From NCBI GenBank assembly GCA_030035585.1, contig CM057462.1:65010734-65074733 (forward strand): a stretch of 64,000 nucleotides of DNA, in the 5' to 3' direction. Both the position numbers and the translations under genes were made by a program. Within the stretch, counting starts at the first letter, position 1. Every line of letters starts with the position of its first letter. A model generated the notes under the pieces. That model ran no database searches, was not told where the DNA came from, and was given only the letters and a program-made list of their open reading frames with translations. Positions 25,151 through 37,046 of the stretch are shown piece after piece. The DNA comes from Dugong dugon. Its lineage: Eukaryota; Chordata; Mammalia; Sirenia; Dugongidae.

Positions 25151-28100
25151 GTAAGCAGTCCACAGCCCAGCAGAATATTTTGTTCTGGCTTTATTTGGCT
25201 GAAGATTTAGTGTCTTGGCCTGAAATTTTCCTATTGCAATGAATTCTGTCCTTTGGAGCTAACTTCCTAAAATAATCTAGGCAGTTCATCTCCTCTAATT
25301 TGTATTGCTGTGAGCAGATAAGGAAGTGACTTGTGCAAGGATGTCTGTGGTTAGGTTATTTTAACACAAGAACTTCCTGCTTATGTTATATTTCCTGTTC
25401 TTTCTTTAGCAAAATGACTCCAGGGTAAGTCAAATGACAAGTTAGGTTAGAACTTCCTCTCTAAATGATTGGCAAATCGGCCATTTTGCACATGCACCAA
25501 TGGAATCATAGAACATTAGAGCTAAAAGAAACCTTGGAGGATTAGCTTGTTTATTTTCATTTTATAGATGAAGAAGATTAAACTCAGGAAAAGGGACTTA
25601 ATCAGGGTCACATAACCAGTTAGTGGTGGTACTGGAACGAGAACCCTGGTTTCTTGACTTCTCTTCCAGTACTGTGTCTTTTGTATTACCTTGCCCCCTC
25701 ACTTTCATATGGAAGTATGTTTTAAAGAAATGTGTTTCCAATACATGACTGATTTCTTTGTGGCGTGTCTGTCTTCGGCAGGAGCAGCTCCACATGTGCA
25801 GGCATTTGACTCGCTGCTCGCAGGTCCTGTGGCAGAGTACCTTAAGATCAGTAAAGAGATTGGAGGAGATGTGCAGAAACATGTAAGGATGTTTGCCCTT
25901 TTTCCCCATTTTTAAGGACTAGCAGCTTTCTTCAAATCCTGCTCATTCTTGGTTTAAGAGCCCTGTGGAAGGCTCCTGGTCTCTTCTGTTCTGCCTACAC
26001 TGAGGCACTCAGTATGCTGAGGAGCACTGGAATATTCCTCATTTTTTTCCAGGCCCTGCTTTAATCACATATTCTGTGTGGGCTTCTTTTATACAGAAAG
26101 CTTGCTTGGTGCATGAGATATGGCTCTGTTCATCTTTGCAGTGAGGAGCATGCTGCCAGCCTGATCCCAACATGTTATATAACCAAGCCTAGGGGAGCTT
26201 ATTCAAAGGAGTTATTCTCATGACTTAGCATTTATAAAACTGTGCTTGATAGTTATTAGTTATGCTAATATGGGTTATTTTCACACTTAGCCCATAGCAA
26301 GAATATGAAGCAGGCAGTGACAGGTGTCTCTCCACCTACCTCGTTTCGTGTGCTGCCTCCTACGTTGTCAACCCCCCCTCCCCCAACACACACACTCACA
26401 TACACACACTGTCTCTTTCTTCAGGACGCAGAACCTTCCTACTAGTCTACTGAGGGATCCTTTATAAGCAATAACCATGTTTAGGAGCTTCCTCGTCCTT
26501 CAGCAAGACTTGCGCTTTGCATTGGGAAGATTTATTTTGAACCTTTTATACACCGTCTGTTGATAGTGGTGTTATCTCTAGGGAGTGGGACTGGGACTTA
26601 GATAGGAGCGTAGGGGCTTGCATTTTTACCTTTATATGGTTCTATAACACTTGAAACAATTTTGAACATGTATCACTTTTGCATTTCAGAAGTGCATATC
26701 CAGAAAAAATAAATTACCTTCTTTGAATTTTTGTATTTTAACAGTGCTTGTGACCTTGTGTTTCTTAAATTCTTTTTGAGTATGACCCTCAGTAAGAAAC
26801 ACATACTAAATTTGTAACAGATAAAATTTTCATGAAACAGTGCTTATACCATATGTATTGCAGTTTTTTATGTTTTTACTTTTTATTTGGGAATAATTTC
26901 AAGCTGATGGAATGCACTCTTATGTTTTTATTTCACTTAATAAAGTGCTGGTTGTGGCTCACTAAATTGATTTAATTGCCTACTAATGGATCATGATCCG
27001 GCAATTGAGAAATATCTATAACCTAAAGGAGTAAATATCTTGAGAATTTTAGGCATAAATTTAGACCTATACTTTTACTCCTGCCTCTAGTTTTTTGTTT
27101 TTTGTTTTGGTTATACAAGGTAGGAGGGATTTTCATTGTGTTTTATGTCATACTCCATGTGCAATTGCTAATTTGATGTCACCTAACACTATCCTTGATT
27201 ATCTTCATTTCCAACTCTGGATATGTATCCCTAATTTGTTCCAATGGGAACAGTAGTATATGTAATTCAGCTCTCAGTCCCTGCGATCTGGAGTACATGA
27301 GGAAAGCAACAAGAAGTGCCTGGGTCCTTGGAAACCAGAGTCCATGGAAGTGGAGATTTCATGTTATTCTTATCAGGACCACTCTAATTGTAATGTGCAA
27401 TCAATAGCTGATTCTTCTCTTTTCCGACAGGCAGACATGGTACACACAGGTCTGAAGTTGGAGCGAGCTCTCCTGGTTACAGCCTCTCAGTGCCAGCAGC
27501 CAGCAGCTGTAAGTTTATTATTAGTTGGTTTAGTTTTAGTTTGATGCTGAGGACAAGATGAGAGGTTTCTGCTCAACTATCACAACATGCTAAAATAGAC
27601 CTACCAGTCTCTTGATAAAGTACATTTACACTGAGTCCCAGTGTAGAGTCAGACTTCAAGTGCCATTATGAGAATGGGCCATTACCTATTTATTGGTGTC
27701 CACTGGCTTTTTTTCCTGGTACTTTGCTTAGAACAGTAGTTGCCCCTGAGACTTTGTTGCTTCTCTCAGTGGACAGCCTCGTAAAGCTTCTTGGGCCCTT
27801 GGGGCCAAATTTATCATATCATCCCCTAGGCCCTTTGGGTCATAGAGAAGTGGTTCTGTGGCTTCCCTGTGGGTGGGCTCTAGTCACGCTTCTGTGGAGA
27901 TCTTATAGCTCCAGAGGTACTGCTTCACTCCTCATCCTTCACTGGTTAGGGGATCTCCCGCCACCTTTACTTCTACCTCAGAATTTGCTGCCAACTTGAA
28001 AAAAAGTTGAGTTAGAGAAAAATCTAGGTTTTTCTCAGAGCCAGAGTTTTTAGTTTTGCTTTTTTTCTTCTTTTTGTATTTGGATTTCCTAGGCAAAGAG

Positions 28101-31100
28101 GGGTAATAAAACAAGTTTTCATGCTAATGCTGTACTATAACCTTTGGTCCTGTGGCATGCCTAAATAATGTAAAAATAGTGCAAGATAATGTAAAATATA
28201 TCAGACACTAATTCTTAAACTATCCTGAATGATTAAAGAGTTTTGTCTAAACCTTTTTTCCAAACCCAGCTTTCCAAAACAAATCAGGCAGCTGAGACAC
28301 TATTACATTTCCTTTGCTTTAGACCAGGGTCAATAAACTACAGCCCACAGGCAAAATGTGGCCTGCGACTTGTTTTTGTAAATAAAATTTTATCGAAACA
28401 CAGTTGTGTCGAGTAGTTGCAGCAGAGACCAGATGGCCCGCAAAGCCTGAAATATTTACTCTCTGGCCCTTTACAAAACAGTTTGCCAATCCCTGCTTTA
28501 GATTTTTTTCCTGCTTAGATCTGAGAATTCAGATGTTCAGGAAACCAAACTTTGAAAGAAGGATAAAAACACTTTTTTTTTTTTTTTGTGGACACAGAAA
28601 TGTAAAATTCATCTAGGTGAGTTTTGCTAAGCTACCTGCTCAAATGCCAAGCCCCCTAGTTGCACTTGATTCAGCAGATCTCTACTCAGCAGTTGCTGTA
28701 TGGCTAGCAATGCGTTGAGGGCTATAAGGATTATAGAAGAGGGATAAGATAAAGTCCTTGTTTTTGAAGAATTATTGAGAAATAAAAACACACTCATGTG
28801 GGCTCACTAATAGTTTGTGTTGCTGTGTGCTAAGGTACCAGACTTGGTTATGCTGACAGTAAATGCTATAGGAGGCTGGTGTGGGTGGGCTTGGAGTAAG
28901 ATTGCTCTGAAGCCTGAGGAACATTTGGCTAGATGGAAAAAGAAGAACATGGTGAGTAAAGGCACAGAATGGAACCAGTACCTTCTGTTAGTGGGACAGA
29001 AAAGAGACAGGTGGTTGGAATGGTAGGATTTTGTGGTATAACTGGAGTATGGGTCCCAGTCATGAAGAGCCACAAAATCCAGCCTGAGGAGTTGTGACTT
29101 TGTGGGTAGAGTGAGATGAAGAGCAGTATTTTAGCCACATGAACCTGTGCAGAATGAAGACAAAGTTTATTTGGTGCTCATTGTAGTTCATAATGAATTC
29201 TTGCCTTCAGGATCAGAGTTGACCAACATATCAGAGCTTTTACAGAAAGACTGTAACCTGAATCTTTCCTCCATCTTTTTTTAGAATAAGCTTTCTGAAT
29301 TGTTAGCACCTATCTCAGAGCAGATCCAAGAAGTGACATCTTTTCGGGAGAAGAACCGAGGCAGCAAGTTGTTTAATCACCTGTCAGCTGTCAGCGAAAG
29401 CATCCAGGCCCTGGGTTGGGTAGCTATGGTGAGCAGTGCAACTTCCAGGGGAGGGAAAGGATGGACTGGAAGAGGTAAGGAGATATGGCTGAAGAGGCTT
29501 TGGGTCCCTGACAGCTTCTTTCTCTCTAGGCTCCCAAGCCTGGTCCCTATGTGAAAGAAGTGAATGATGCTGCCATGTTTTATACAAACCGAGTCCTCAA
29601 GGAATACAAAGATGTGTGAGTCCAGTTTTTCCTCAAGGGGGAAAGGGCAATAAACACAGACCCAACTGGTTACTTGTTGGAGTACAACTTTGGGGTTAAG
29701 GCTGCTCTTTGGTTGGTTCTCCTATCTCAGGGCTGCTTTCTGGAACGCTTGATAAACATTGGCTCATAGAAGCTACATTTGCAAGCAGGAAGTGTTTCTG
29801 CTTCTGCTTTTTCTCCATGGTTGGTGGAAGCCCTTTTAGTCTTCTCATCCTTACCCCTCCATGCTTAAGTTTTGCTGGAGGTAGCATGGACTTTATATGC
29901 TTTAATTTGCTAAATTATATAAGATTTTGTTCCTTGGTTGAGGATTTCTAACTGGCCCTGTAGCAAAGAGTTCAGTAGGATTTATTAGGAAATGAACCTG
30001 ACTATTCATGCAGTTAGGTAAATTGAGAGTATGGTTGCCTAGCCAACACAGATAACAGACAGGTAAGAGGAGTCACTGTATGTCTTAACAAGTAAGGGGA
30101 GTCACTGTATGTCTTAACAGGTAAGGGGAGTCACTGTATGTCTTAACAGGTAAGGGGAGTCACTGTATGTCTAACCACCCATGCACACCAGTCCTAGCTG
30201 ACTTTTCCATTGCTGGTTTTGAGGTGGAGTGGTGGAGCTGTGCTTCAGCTTTACTTAGCTGCATAGCTACCCAAATCCTTTCTTTCTTCTATCCATCATC
30301 GGTCAACCAGTATTTGTTGAGTAACTACTGTGTCCAAGGAATAAGCCTTCATATGTGTGAAATGTGTCCCAGAACACCAGGTACTTTTGATCCTTGCAGC
30401 AATGTGATGAATTAAGCATTGCAGTGTTTTGATTATCCATCACCATTGCCCCATCACTTTATAGTTTAGGGAACTGGGTCTTAGGCTAAATAACCTTAAA
30501 GTTTTCCAGCTAATATACAGAAGAGAGGGGTCTTGAACTGTAGTGCAGTGCTATTCTGTAATGTACTGCTGGTTATTTCCTCCTAATGGGAAGTTTACTT
30601 TTTTTTTTTGATTGGGAGGAGGGGGGTATAGGGGACATATTTTGACATAAGGCACTGTGCTATATGGCATTCGAATTTCCTGGGGCCCTAGAGTTCCACA
30701 AGTGTGCCCGAGAGATCTCTCCACCATCGCTTCGTTGTTAGAATGTCTGCTTTTATCAGTTTATATATTAGGTTACAGTTATATGTTATGTACTAGGTTC
30801 TGTGTAAGGTGTACTTTGAAAGAACTGTTTTCTGCTACTAAAAAAAAAATGTTTGAGTAACACTGCTATTTAAAAAAAAAAAAAAAGACTCACCAGTGAT
30901 AGAAAAACTACCGTTAAGCAGACTCTAAGAAATGCCATAGGTAGGAGAATGTAAGCCCATAGGAAGGAGGGATTCTGGAACCACTATTGTAATATACCCT
31001 GGCTGCCTGTAACAAGTTCTTTCTTCTTTCTGCCAGGGATAAGAAGCATGTGGAATGGGTCAAAGCTTACTTGAGTATATGGACAGAACTGCAGGCTTAC

Positions 31101-34100
31101 ATTAAGGAGTTCCATACCACCGGCCTCACCTGGAGCAAAACGGTTAGTGAGTTTTGAGCTTTGTCCCTCCCATTCTTTATTCCTTCAGGATGAGGGTCCA
31201 TAGATTTCTTAGACTTCGATACCACCAGTGTCCAAGAAGGAATGCCATAGTCTTCATTTGAAGATAGAAAGAAAAGGGGGAGAAGGAAAGGGAGAAAAAG
31301 AGAAGAGAGTAAAGAAAGCAAGGAGCAGAAGAGAAGGACTATTCAATTCTATTCATTTTCAATAAACATGGGTCAGGGACAGTGGTTGGTGCAGAAGGGG
31401 AGACACAGATGAGTGAGTTACACTGTCCCAGTCCTTAAGGGAGGTTGAAGATACAGATATAATACCCAGTACAAACCACCAAGCTAGATGCTATAAGAAA
31501 GATACAGACTACAGAGTAGGAGGAGGAGAAGAGTGTTTCTCACTGGGAGAGGTGGTATTTTGAAGAGCTGTACTCTGGTCTGAGACTTGAAAGAAGTATA
31601 GGAGATTGGGAAGTGAGAGGAATGAGGATATTAGCAAAAGGCACTGCTGAAGCAAAGTAATTACAGAGTAAATGTGGAGATTGCTCATCTCTGGCTTCAG
31701 TAAGAGATGGTGAGAGAATTTTAGGAGAAAAGGCTGGAAAGGAAGGCTGAGGCCCCTTGGACTTCATAGTAAGTCTTAAGTAACTATCATAGGTATTTGA
31801 GCAAGCGAGTGATAATGATCAGCGTTGTCCTTAAAAGAGTCCCAGTAGGTCAAGGATAAAGGCGTATGTTCAAACTATGGAAGTGGTCATGGTTCTAGGG
31901 GTTGGTACAAAAGAATTTGCAGGAGATATAACCAAGATTATAGAAAAACTTAAAGAGGCTGAGAGGCTGAGGAAGACACAAAAAAAGATTAGTCAGTCAG
32001 TCTTGGATTGTAATGCCTTTCAATGAAATAGAGACAAGGGGATGATTGTACAGGTAGGGGTGCAGGGAGGAGATGATAAAATCAGTTTGGGACTTGTTGA
32101 CTCTGAGCCACTGGTGATACACTAGGTATGGGAGATGTGAGGTAGATTTTCAGAAGTGTGGGTTTAGAGCTGGAATTAGGTAGATGTGAAAGCTGAGAAA
32201 TGGAGCGGAGAGTTGGATTCTTGGGGAAGGGTGACCGGGAATGAAGCCAAGTTGAATGTGGATATAGAGCATTAATTACTGTCTCAAGGGCTATGGTGGG
32301 TAGCCCATGTATCCTGGACACATGGTAGGGCCCTACTGGGAATAGTACAGAGGGAGAGAAAGAGGATGAGTATGTCACCTGTGCTTATTGTTTCAGGGGC
32401 CTGTGGCAAAAGAGCTGAGTGGCTTGCCATCTGGACCCTCTGCCGGATCGGGTCCTCCTCCCCCTCCACCTGGCCTGCCTCCCCCTCCAGTCCCTACCAG
32501 TTCAGGCTCAGATGACTCTGCTTCACGCTCAGCACTGTTTGCCCAGATTAACCAGGGGGAGAGCATCACACATGGTGAGTGAATACTTTGGAAGAAGAGT
32601 TGGTACACCAAGTTGGTTGAGCCAGACCTTACCAACCAGACACACAACAATTAAATCTGTAAACCAGAACCCTGGCTTGTGTGTGGGAGAATTATTTTGG
32701 GATATCATGTTCCTTCAAGTTACCCAATGGGACAGCAAATCTGGCCTAAATGGAAATTGAAAATGGGTGATTCCAGTTGGGAAGCCCTCTGCCTCATGGG
32801 AGAGTGATTTAACATTAAGTGGCATATAGAAAGTACCCTGTTGTGCCGAGGTATGGTGTATGGTGCTGGCAGTTTCATCAGAGCTTTATCCGTGTTACCA
32901 CAATGGTCTCTTTGGGAAGTCCTGTGATTGGAACACTGGGTGGGCACTGAGGGGGGTGGCGGGTTAATTTCCTCAGAGGATGTATACTAGTCACATTGAA
33001 AATTTCTATAAGAATTACCTAATGTTGGTATAAACAAACTAGACACTTTATACACTGCTGTTGGAAGTCTAAATCATACTGCCTTCTTGGAATTCTGGGT
33101 CAGGAAGGTTAAAAATGTTCTTACCCACTTCTAGAAATCTGTACATAAAATATCTAAAATATAGAACAAGTTTTATACACAGTGTCATTTCTAATACTAA
33201 AAATACTATAACAGCATAATTGTCTAACAGTAAGGCAGTGGTTAACTATAGTATGTCCTCTTGGTGGAATATTATGTAGCCATTAAATTTTTTTCTACAG
33301 TGAACCATGTAGTATTTAACAATAGCAACAAAAATATAGTAGTTCAGCTACAACCACAAGGAATAGTGGCCATTCAGCATTGGTTAGTCAGCATAGATTG
33401 GGCCATGTTCAAGAGCAAAGTGTGCATCAGCCTGCTGAGGGAGACTATGGAATCTTTTACCTTAAAAAATTTAAAAAAAACCCATATTTTTAGAAACTGT
33501 AGGTTAACATGAGAAAACTTTTATTGTTAATTGCTTAAGCCAAATTTGTTGTGTATGGTTACAGCGAAATAACTATGAATAGAAAGAAACGAGTTTCAAA
33601 TGCCAACAGAGATTGTGTGTGTGTGTGTGTAGGGGGGGTTAGGGTTAGATGTGGGTGAGGTTTTTCTGTTTTTACCACATTTTCTTTAGTACCACATTAT
33701 TATTTTGTTCTTTTATATTGCTTTTAAAACTACACATATATATTTTGTGATTATATGTTTGGCATTTGTCTTTCTAAATCTTTTCTTGTGCATTTACATG
33801 CCCCCCTTTCAGTATACACACATTCCATATTTTTTAAGATGGGAAAAAACATGTTTTTTAAAATGGGAGCATGTAATTTACCCTTGGGGGAGAAGAGAAA
33901 TTACTGAAGTACTTCTCCAAAACTGTGGGAGAACCTCTCAGGCTCTGGTTTTTGGCTTTAGGTTTTCTGTTAAGGATGAGTTTAACCTCTGATAGCAGAA
34001 GTTGGTTATTGCCTCAGCCCAAAGCCCTGGTATGAGGAACAGGAACAGAGTAACTGCCGTTCTTTTACAGCCCTGAAACATGTATCTGATGACATGAAGA

Positions 34101-35862
34101 CTCACAAGAACCCTGCCCTGAAGGCTCAGAGTGGTCCCGTACGCAGTGGCCCCAAACCATTCTCTGCACCTAAACCAGGAGTCAGCCCCTCCCCGAAACC
34201 AGCCGCAAAGAAAGAGCCACCTCTACTTGAACTGGAGGGCAAGAAGTGGAGAGTGGTGAGTTAAAACTAACTGTACTGGGAACAAGGGATGGGGACGGAG
34301 GATTTAAACAGGGAGCACAGACAAATGAGTGTAGAATTCTGGCTTAGACTGAAAGGGACAAGTTTGGGACAGCCTCAGTTACTCTGGGTGGTATGTGCTT
34401 AGGATGAGATTCCTGAAAGGTGTATCTCTTTAACAGGAAAATCAAGAGAATGTTTCCAACTTGGTGATTGATGACACAGAGCTGAAACAGGTGGCTTACA
34501 TATACAAGTGTGTCAATACAACATTGCAAATCAAGGGCAAAATTAATTCCATTACAGTAGGTGAGTCCTTTTTGCTGTCCCAGGCAGTGTTGGTCCTAGA
34601 GTCCGAGAGGGCTAGAACCTTTTCCCCCACTCTCTTTCTAAAGATTCTTAAAGGTTATGCTGTTGATCTGCTCCCTTTCTTCTCCCAGATAACTGTAAGA
34701 AACTTGGTCTGGTGTTCGATGACGTGGTGGGCATTGTGGAGATAATCAATAGTAGAGATGTCAAAGTTCAGGTAACTTGGTATCTTGGCCCCTTCTTTTG
34801 GTCCCTGAGGAATTAATTAAGAGAGACACAGCAGACCCACAGATGTTGCTCTGGTGGGAATCTGATTCTACAGTCTGTAAGCTGATCTGCTTTGGATGTG
34901 TCAGGAGAGGAGTTGGCTCTCTAGTGAGCTCTTTCCAGCTCCCATCCAGCCTGCCCCTAGCATCTAATACCTGTTGTACACCTGTGAGCTTTTTATGTAG
35001 TTGCTGCATCCTGTGAAACAGTGAAAGCTTTTCCTACAACTATTCTCGACTGGTGGGACTCAGTTTTCTTGGTTTTCTCTGCAGGTAATGGGTAAAGTGC
35101 CAACCATTTCCATCAACAAAACAGATGGCTGCCACACTTACCTGAGCAGGAATTCCTTGGAGTGTGAGATAGTCAGTGCCAAATCTTCTGAGATGAATGT
35201 CCTTATTCCTACAGAAGGTGGTGACTTTGTAAGTTTCTTGATCTCTTCAGTAGTATGATGTTCAAAGGAAGGGACTGATGACCTCTTGCATTGGAGAAAG
35301 CTATTAGATGGACATTGTACATCGAAGCCTGAGGTAGTCCCTGTAGTAGAGCTCCAAAGGGGGCTGGTTTCTGCTTTTAAATTGAGCAGATACTCAGGGT
35401 AGCAAAAAAGAATGGGAATGAATCACAGCACTCGGTTGGGCTGGTGCCATACATATTTTTCATGCCTCATAGGTTCAACCATCTGCCTGAGGTCACAGAT
35501 CAGTAAATAATAGGACACAGATTCAAACCTACATGTTTGGCTTTGGAGCCTTGGTTCTCTTTCCCACATGCCAATGGTCTTCTCCTATCAGTGGTAGGGA
35601 AAATGGTAGCCCAAGTTGTGGCGTTGCCATTTACATAGCCATGCTTTTCAGACAGAGTCAGTTTCTATCTCATTACATGCTACTGTGCTCTCAGTGGAAG
35701 CAAGCTTTGGGAGAAGAGTGAGAGTTGACCTCAGCTCTTACTTAGCTCAAATTTTTGAACTATTGTCTCTATTTGCAGAATGAGTTCCCAGTCCCTGAGC
35801 AGTTCAAGACCGTATGGAACGGGCAGAAGTTAGTCACCACAGTGACAGAAATTGCTGGATAA
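25039..35862 (+). CDS. CAP1: CAP1, adenylyl cyclase-associated protein 1 (12 coding exons, complete)
   Basis: Twelve coding exons with GT/AG borders and matching phases join into 1,425 nt, a 474-residue protein plus stop, very close to human CAP1 from memory. CAP1 is a cytosolic actin regulator: it works with cofilin to take apart filaments and recharges ADP-actin with ATP. In order the protein shows an N-terminal oligomerising segment beginning [20 protein letters not shown] (about 1-40), the helical folded domain (about 45-215), a proline-rich tract of PPPPPP and PPPP (about 229-242), a WH2 actin-binding segment around [20 protein letters not shown] (about 250-283), a second proline/lysine-rich linker, and the C-terminal beta-helix CARP domain (about 318-474) ending VTTVTEIAG. 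The start is the conserved MADMQN methionine, just inside exon 2. Nothing is broken. The upstream CpG promoter suggests constitutive expression. It converges on PPT1 downstream. Confidence 0.98.
25530..25680 (+). mobile_element. MIR SINE remnant
   Basis: ttttatagatgaagaagatt, cagggtcacataaccagtta and aacgagaaccctggtttctt match the MIR core in order. It lies in CAP1 intron 2. Confidence 0.6.
25782..25882 (+). CDS. CAP1: CAP1 exon 3
   Basis: It codes residues 38-71 ([20 protein letters not shown] and onward to GGDVQKH). The acceptor is ggcag|GAGC and the donor CAT|GTAAGG. Its 101 nt restore phase 0. The codon before GAA that is Ala in the 475-residue human isoform is absent, because the upstream AG of the acceptor pair reads GG here. 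Confidence 0.96.
27431..27508 (+). CDS. CAP1: CAP1 exon 4
   Basis: It codes residues 72-97, [20 protein letters not shown] followed by CQQPAA. The acceptor is cgacag and the donor GCT|GTAAGT, both in phase 0. This is part of the helical folded domain. Confidence 0.96.
28325..28495 (-). mobile_element. hAT-type nonautonomous DNA transposon
   Basis: It opens cagggtcaataaacta and closes gtttgccaatccctg. The 8-bp flanks ctttagac and ctttagat support a hAT target duplication. It lies in CAP1 intron 4 and is related to the element at 41223. Confidence 0.78.
29285..29428 (+). CDS. CAP1: CAP1 exon 5
   Basis: It codes residues 98-145, from [14 protein letters not shown] through [19 protein letters not shown] to ALGWVAM. 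The acceptor is tttttag, the donor ATG|GTGAGC, and the 144 nt keep phase 0. It forms the centre of the helical folded domain and is nearly identical to human. Confidence 0.97.
29530..29615 (+). CDS. CAP1: CAP1 exon 6
   Basis: It codes [20 protein letters not shown] and RVLKEYKDV. The acceptor is tctctag and the donor GATGT|GTGAGT leaves phase 2. It belongs to the helical folded domain. Confidence 0.97.
30061..30176 (+). repeat. 29-bp tandem repeat, 4 copies, with splice-donor-like motifs
   Basis: Four near-identical 29-bp units begin at 30061, 30090, 30119 and 30148 in CAP1 intron 6. Each has gtaag near its start, and three read CAG|GTAAG, the vertebrate donor consensus, on the sense strand. 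Confidence 0.93.
31037..31142 (+). CDS. CAP1: CAP1 exon 7
   Basis: It codes [20 protein letters not shown] followed by [15 protein letters not shown], ending at residue 209. The acceptor is tgccag and the donor ACG|GTTAGT. It closes the helical folded domain. Confidence 0.97.
32397..32574 (+). CDS. CAP1: CAP1 exon 8 (polyproline and WH2 start)
   Basis: It codes [19 protein letters not shown], six prolines, GL, four prolines and [18 protein letters not shown] to QGESITH. The proline tract is the profilin/SH3 ligand site known in the family, and [15 protein letters not shown] starts the WH2 element. The acceptor is tttcag and the donor CATG|GTGAGT, phase 1. Confidence 0.97.
33000..33310 (+). 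mobile_element. Ancient L1 3' end-like fragment
   Basis: Phrases such as tacactgctgttggaagt and ggtggaatattatgtagcc resemble old L1 3' regions. It is strongly diverged and lies in CAP1 intron 8. Confidence 0.5.
34071..34255 (+). CDS. CAP1: CAP1 exon 9
   Basis: It codes the end of the WH2 region ([20 protein letters not shown]), the second basic/proline linker ([20 protein letters not shown]) and the start of the CARP domain ([10 protein letters not shown]). The linker is the least conserved part compared with human. The acceptor is tttacag and the donor GTG|GTGAGT. Confidence 0.97.
34437..34560 (+). CDS. CAP1: CAP1 exon 10
   Basis: It codes [40 protein letters not shown] and V of the CARP beta-helix. 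The acceptor is taacag and the donor GTAG|GTGAGT, phase 1. Confidence 0.97.
34689..34771 (+). CDS. CAP1: CAP1 exon 11
   Basis: It codes [20 protein letters not shown] and NSRDVKVQ of the CARP domain, ending at residue 399. The acceptor is cccag and the donor CAG|GTAACT. Confidence 0.97.
35085..35228 (+). CDS. CAP1: CAP1 exon 12
   Basis: It codes residues 400-447 ([20 protein letters not shown], then [20 protein letters not shown], then IPTEGGDF). This part of the CARP domain holds conserved actin-binding surface. The acceptor is ctgcag and the donor TTT|GTAAGT. Confidence 0.97.
35779..35862 (+). CDS. CAP1: CAP1 exon 13, coding part with stop
   Basis: It codes residues 448-474, [20 protein letters not shown] and TVTEIAG, then TAA at 35860-35862. 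The last strands mediate CARP domain dimerisation in the family. The acceptor is tttgcag. Confidence 0.97.
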   Translation, partial: NEFPVPEQFKTVWNGQKLVTTVTEIAG

Positions 35863-36897
35863 GTGAAGTGCCACTGGGTTCTTTGCCCTCTCCCTTCACA
35901 CCATGGGATAAATCTGTATCAAGACGGTTCTTTTCTAGATTTCCTCTACCTTTCTGCTCTTAAACTGCTTCTCTGCTCTGAGGAGCACAGCTACCTGCCT
36001 TCACTGAAATATACCTCAGGCTGAGATTTGGGGTGGGATAGCAGGTCAGTTGATCATCTGCAGGAAGGTGCAGCTTTTCTGTATCAGCTCAACCACACCA
36101 CCAGTTCATTCTTAAGGAACTACAGACCAGGATTGGTAGGTTTTGGCTTTCAGCTTTTGGGGGTTATTCTACCAACAGTCTTTTGGGAAGAATAAAACAG
36201 TCCCTAGGAATTAACCGATCAGGATGTTCACATAAATTAATCTTTTTCTAACAATGCACATGAGCGTAGCAGAAGCTGGTGTGATTTCAGCTGGTTCTTC
36301 TAACCAAACTAATTTTTCACTGTTGATAAGTTAGGTAAGGGTTGAACTGGACCAAAGGCTGAGGCTTGGCCATCTAGCATTCCAAGCAAAATTGTTTCCC
36401 ATAAGCATTCCTTTTATTTTGCATTCCATCCTGGGTCTGCCTGAACCATGAAATAGTAGGTTCTCCTGTACTGGCTGCTGTAGCAGTATCTTGCACCCTG
36501 GGCAGTTAGAGGAGTCCTGGAGCCTTTCTCTGGGATCCCTGCCTAGCATCTTCCTACGGAGATGACTTTTTTTAACAAAGGGAAAACAAGAACACACCAT
36601 TCCAAGGAATCTGGCATTCCTTACTCCTGTGCTAGGTGCCTATCATCCATCTTCACTGCCTCCTTTTTCCTGTCATGCTCAACAGCTTATGGCTTCTGTC
36701 CAGGCACCTGAACAGAGGGCTAAAACCTCCACTGTGGGCTGGTTTTAGGTCTTGATTTATCTTAAGAATCTTGCACAGCATTGCTAGTGTAAATTTCAGT
36801 TTTTCCCTCTAGGACATACACTTACCAAAATATGCAACTTTTTTGGTGGGAAGAGAAATTGTCCTGTGACTTCTACCGATTTCCTGAGGCCTGTGGA

Positions 36898-36903
36898 AAT
36901 AAA
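36898..36903 (+). terminator. CAP1: CAP1 poly(A) signal, upstream copy
   Basis: Canonical AATAAA about 1,035 nt after the stop codon. Confidence 0.75.
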
Positions 36904-36935
36904 CCTTTATGTACTTAAAGTTATACAGAAAATAG

Positions 36936-36941
36936 AATAAA
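36936..36941 (+). terminator. CAP1: CAP1 poly(A) signal, downstream copy
   Basis: A second AATAAA is followed 25-30 nt later by GT-rich sequence (ttcgttgttt), the usual downstream element. This favours cleavage near 36950-36965. Confidence 0.75.
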
Positions 36942-37040
36942 GTTAATACCAAACTTGCTTCGTTGTTTACCTATACTGTTTGCTGTACAGAGATGTAAAA
37001 TATTGAAAAGAAAAATGACACCAAGGATAAGAAACTACTC

Positions 37041-37046
37041 TTTATT
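37041..37046 (-). terminator. PPT1: PPT1 distal poly(A) signal
   Basis: Plus-strand TTTATT is AATAAA on the minus strand, followed about 20-30 nt on by a GT/T-rich stretch (ttggtgtcattttt). It faces the CAP1 poly(A) signals. Confidence 0.75.

Larger units (their letters stand above)
35863..36960 (+). other. CAP1: CAP1 3' untranslated region
   Basis: About 1.1 kb of non-repetitive sequence runs from the stop codon to just beyond two poly(A) signals. The absence of recent SINEs or LINEs here, against dense repeats elsewhere, fits a retained UTR. The exact cleavage site is inferred. Confidence 0.8.

Noticed and set aside
33618-33660. Interstitial telomere repeat (ggggttagggttag)
   Set aside because: Only two TTAGGG-like units follow a (gt)n run, within the range of chance in simple sequence.
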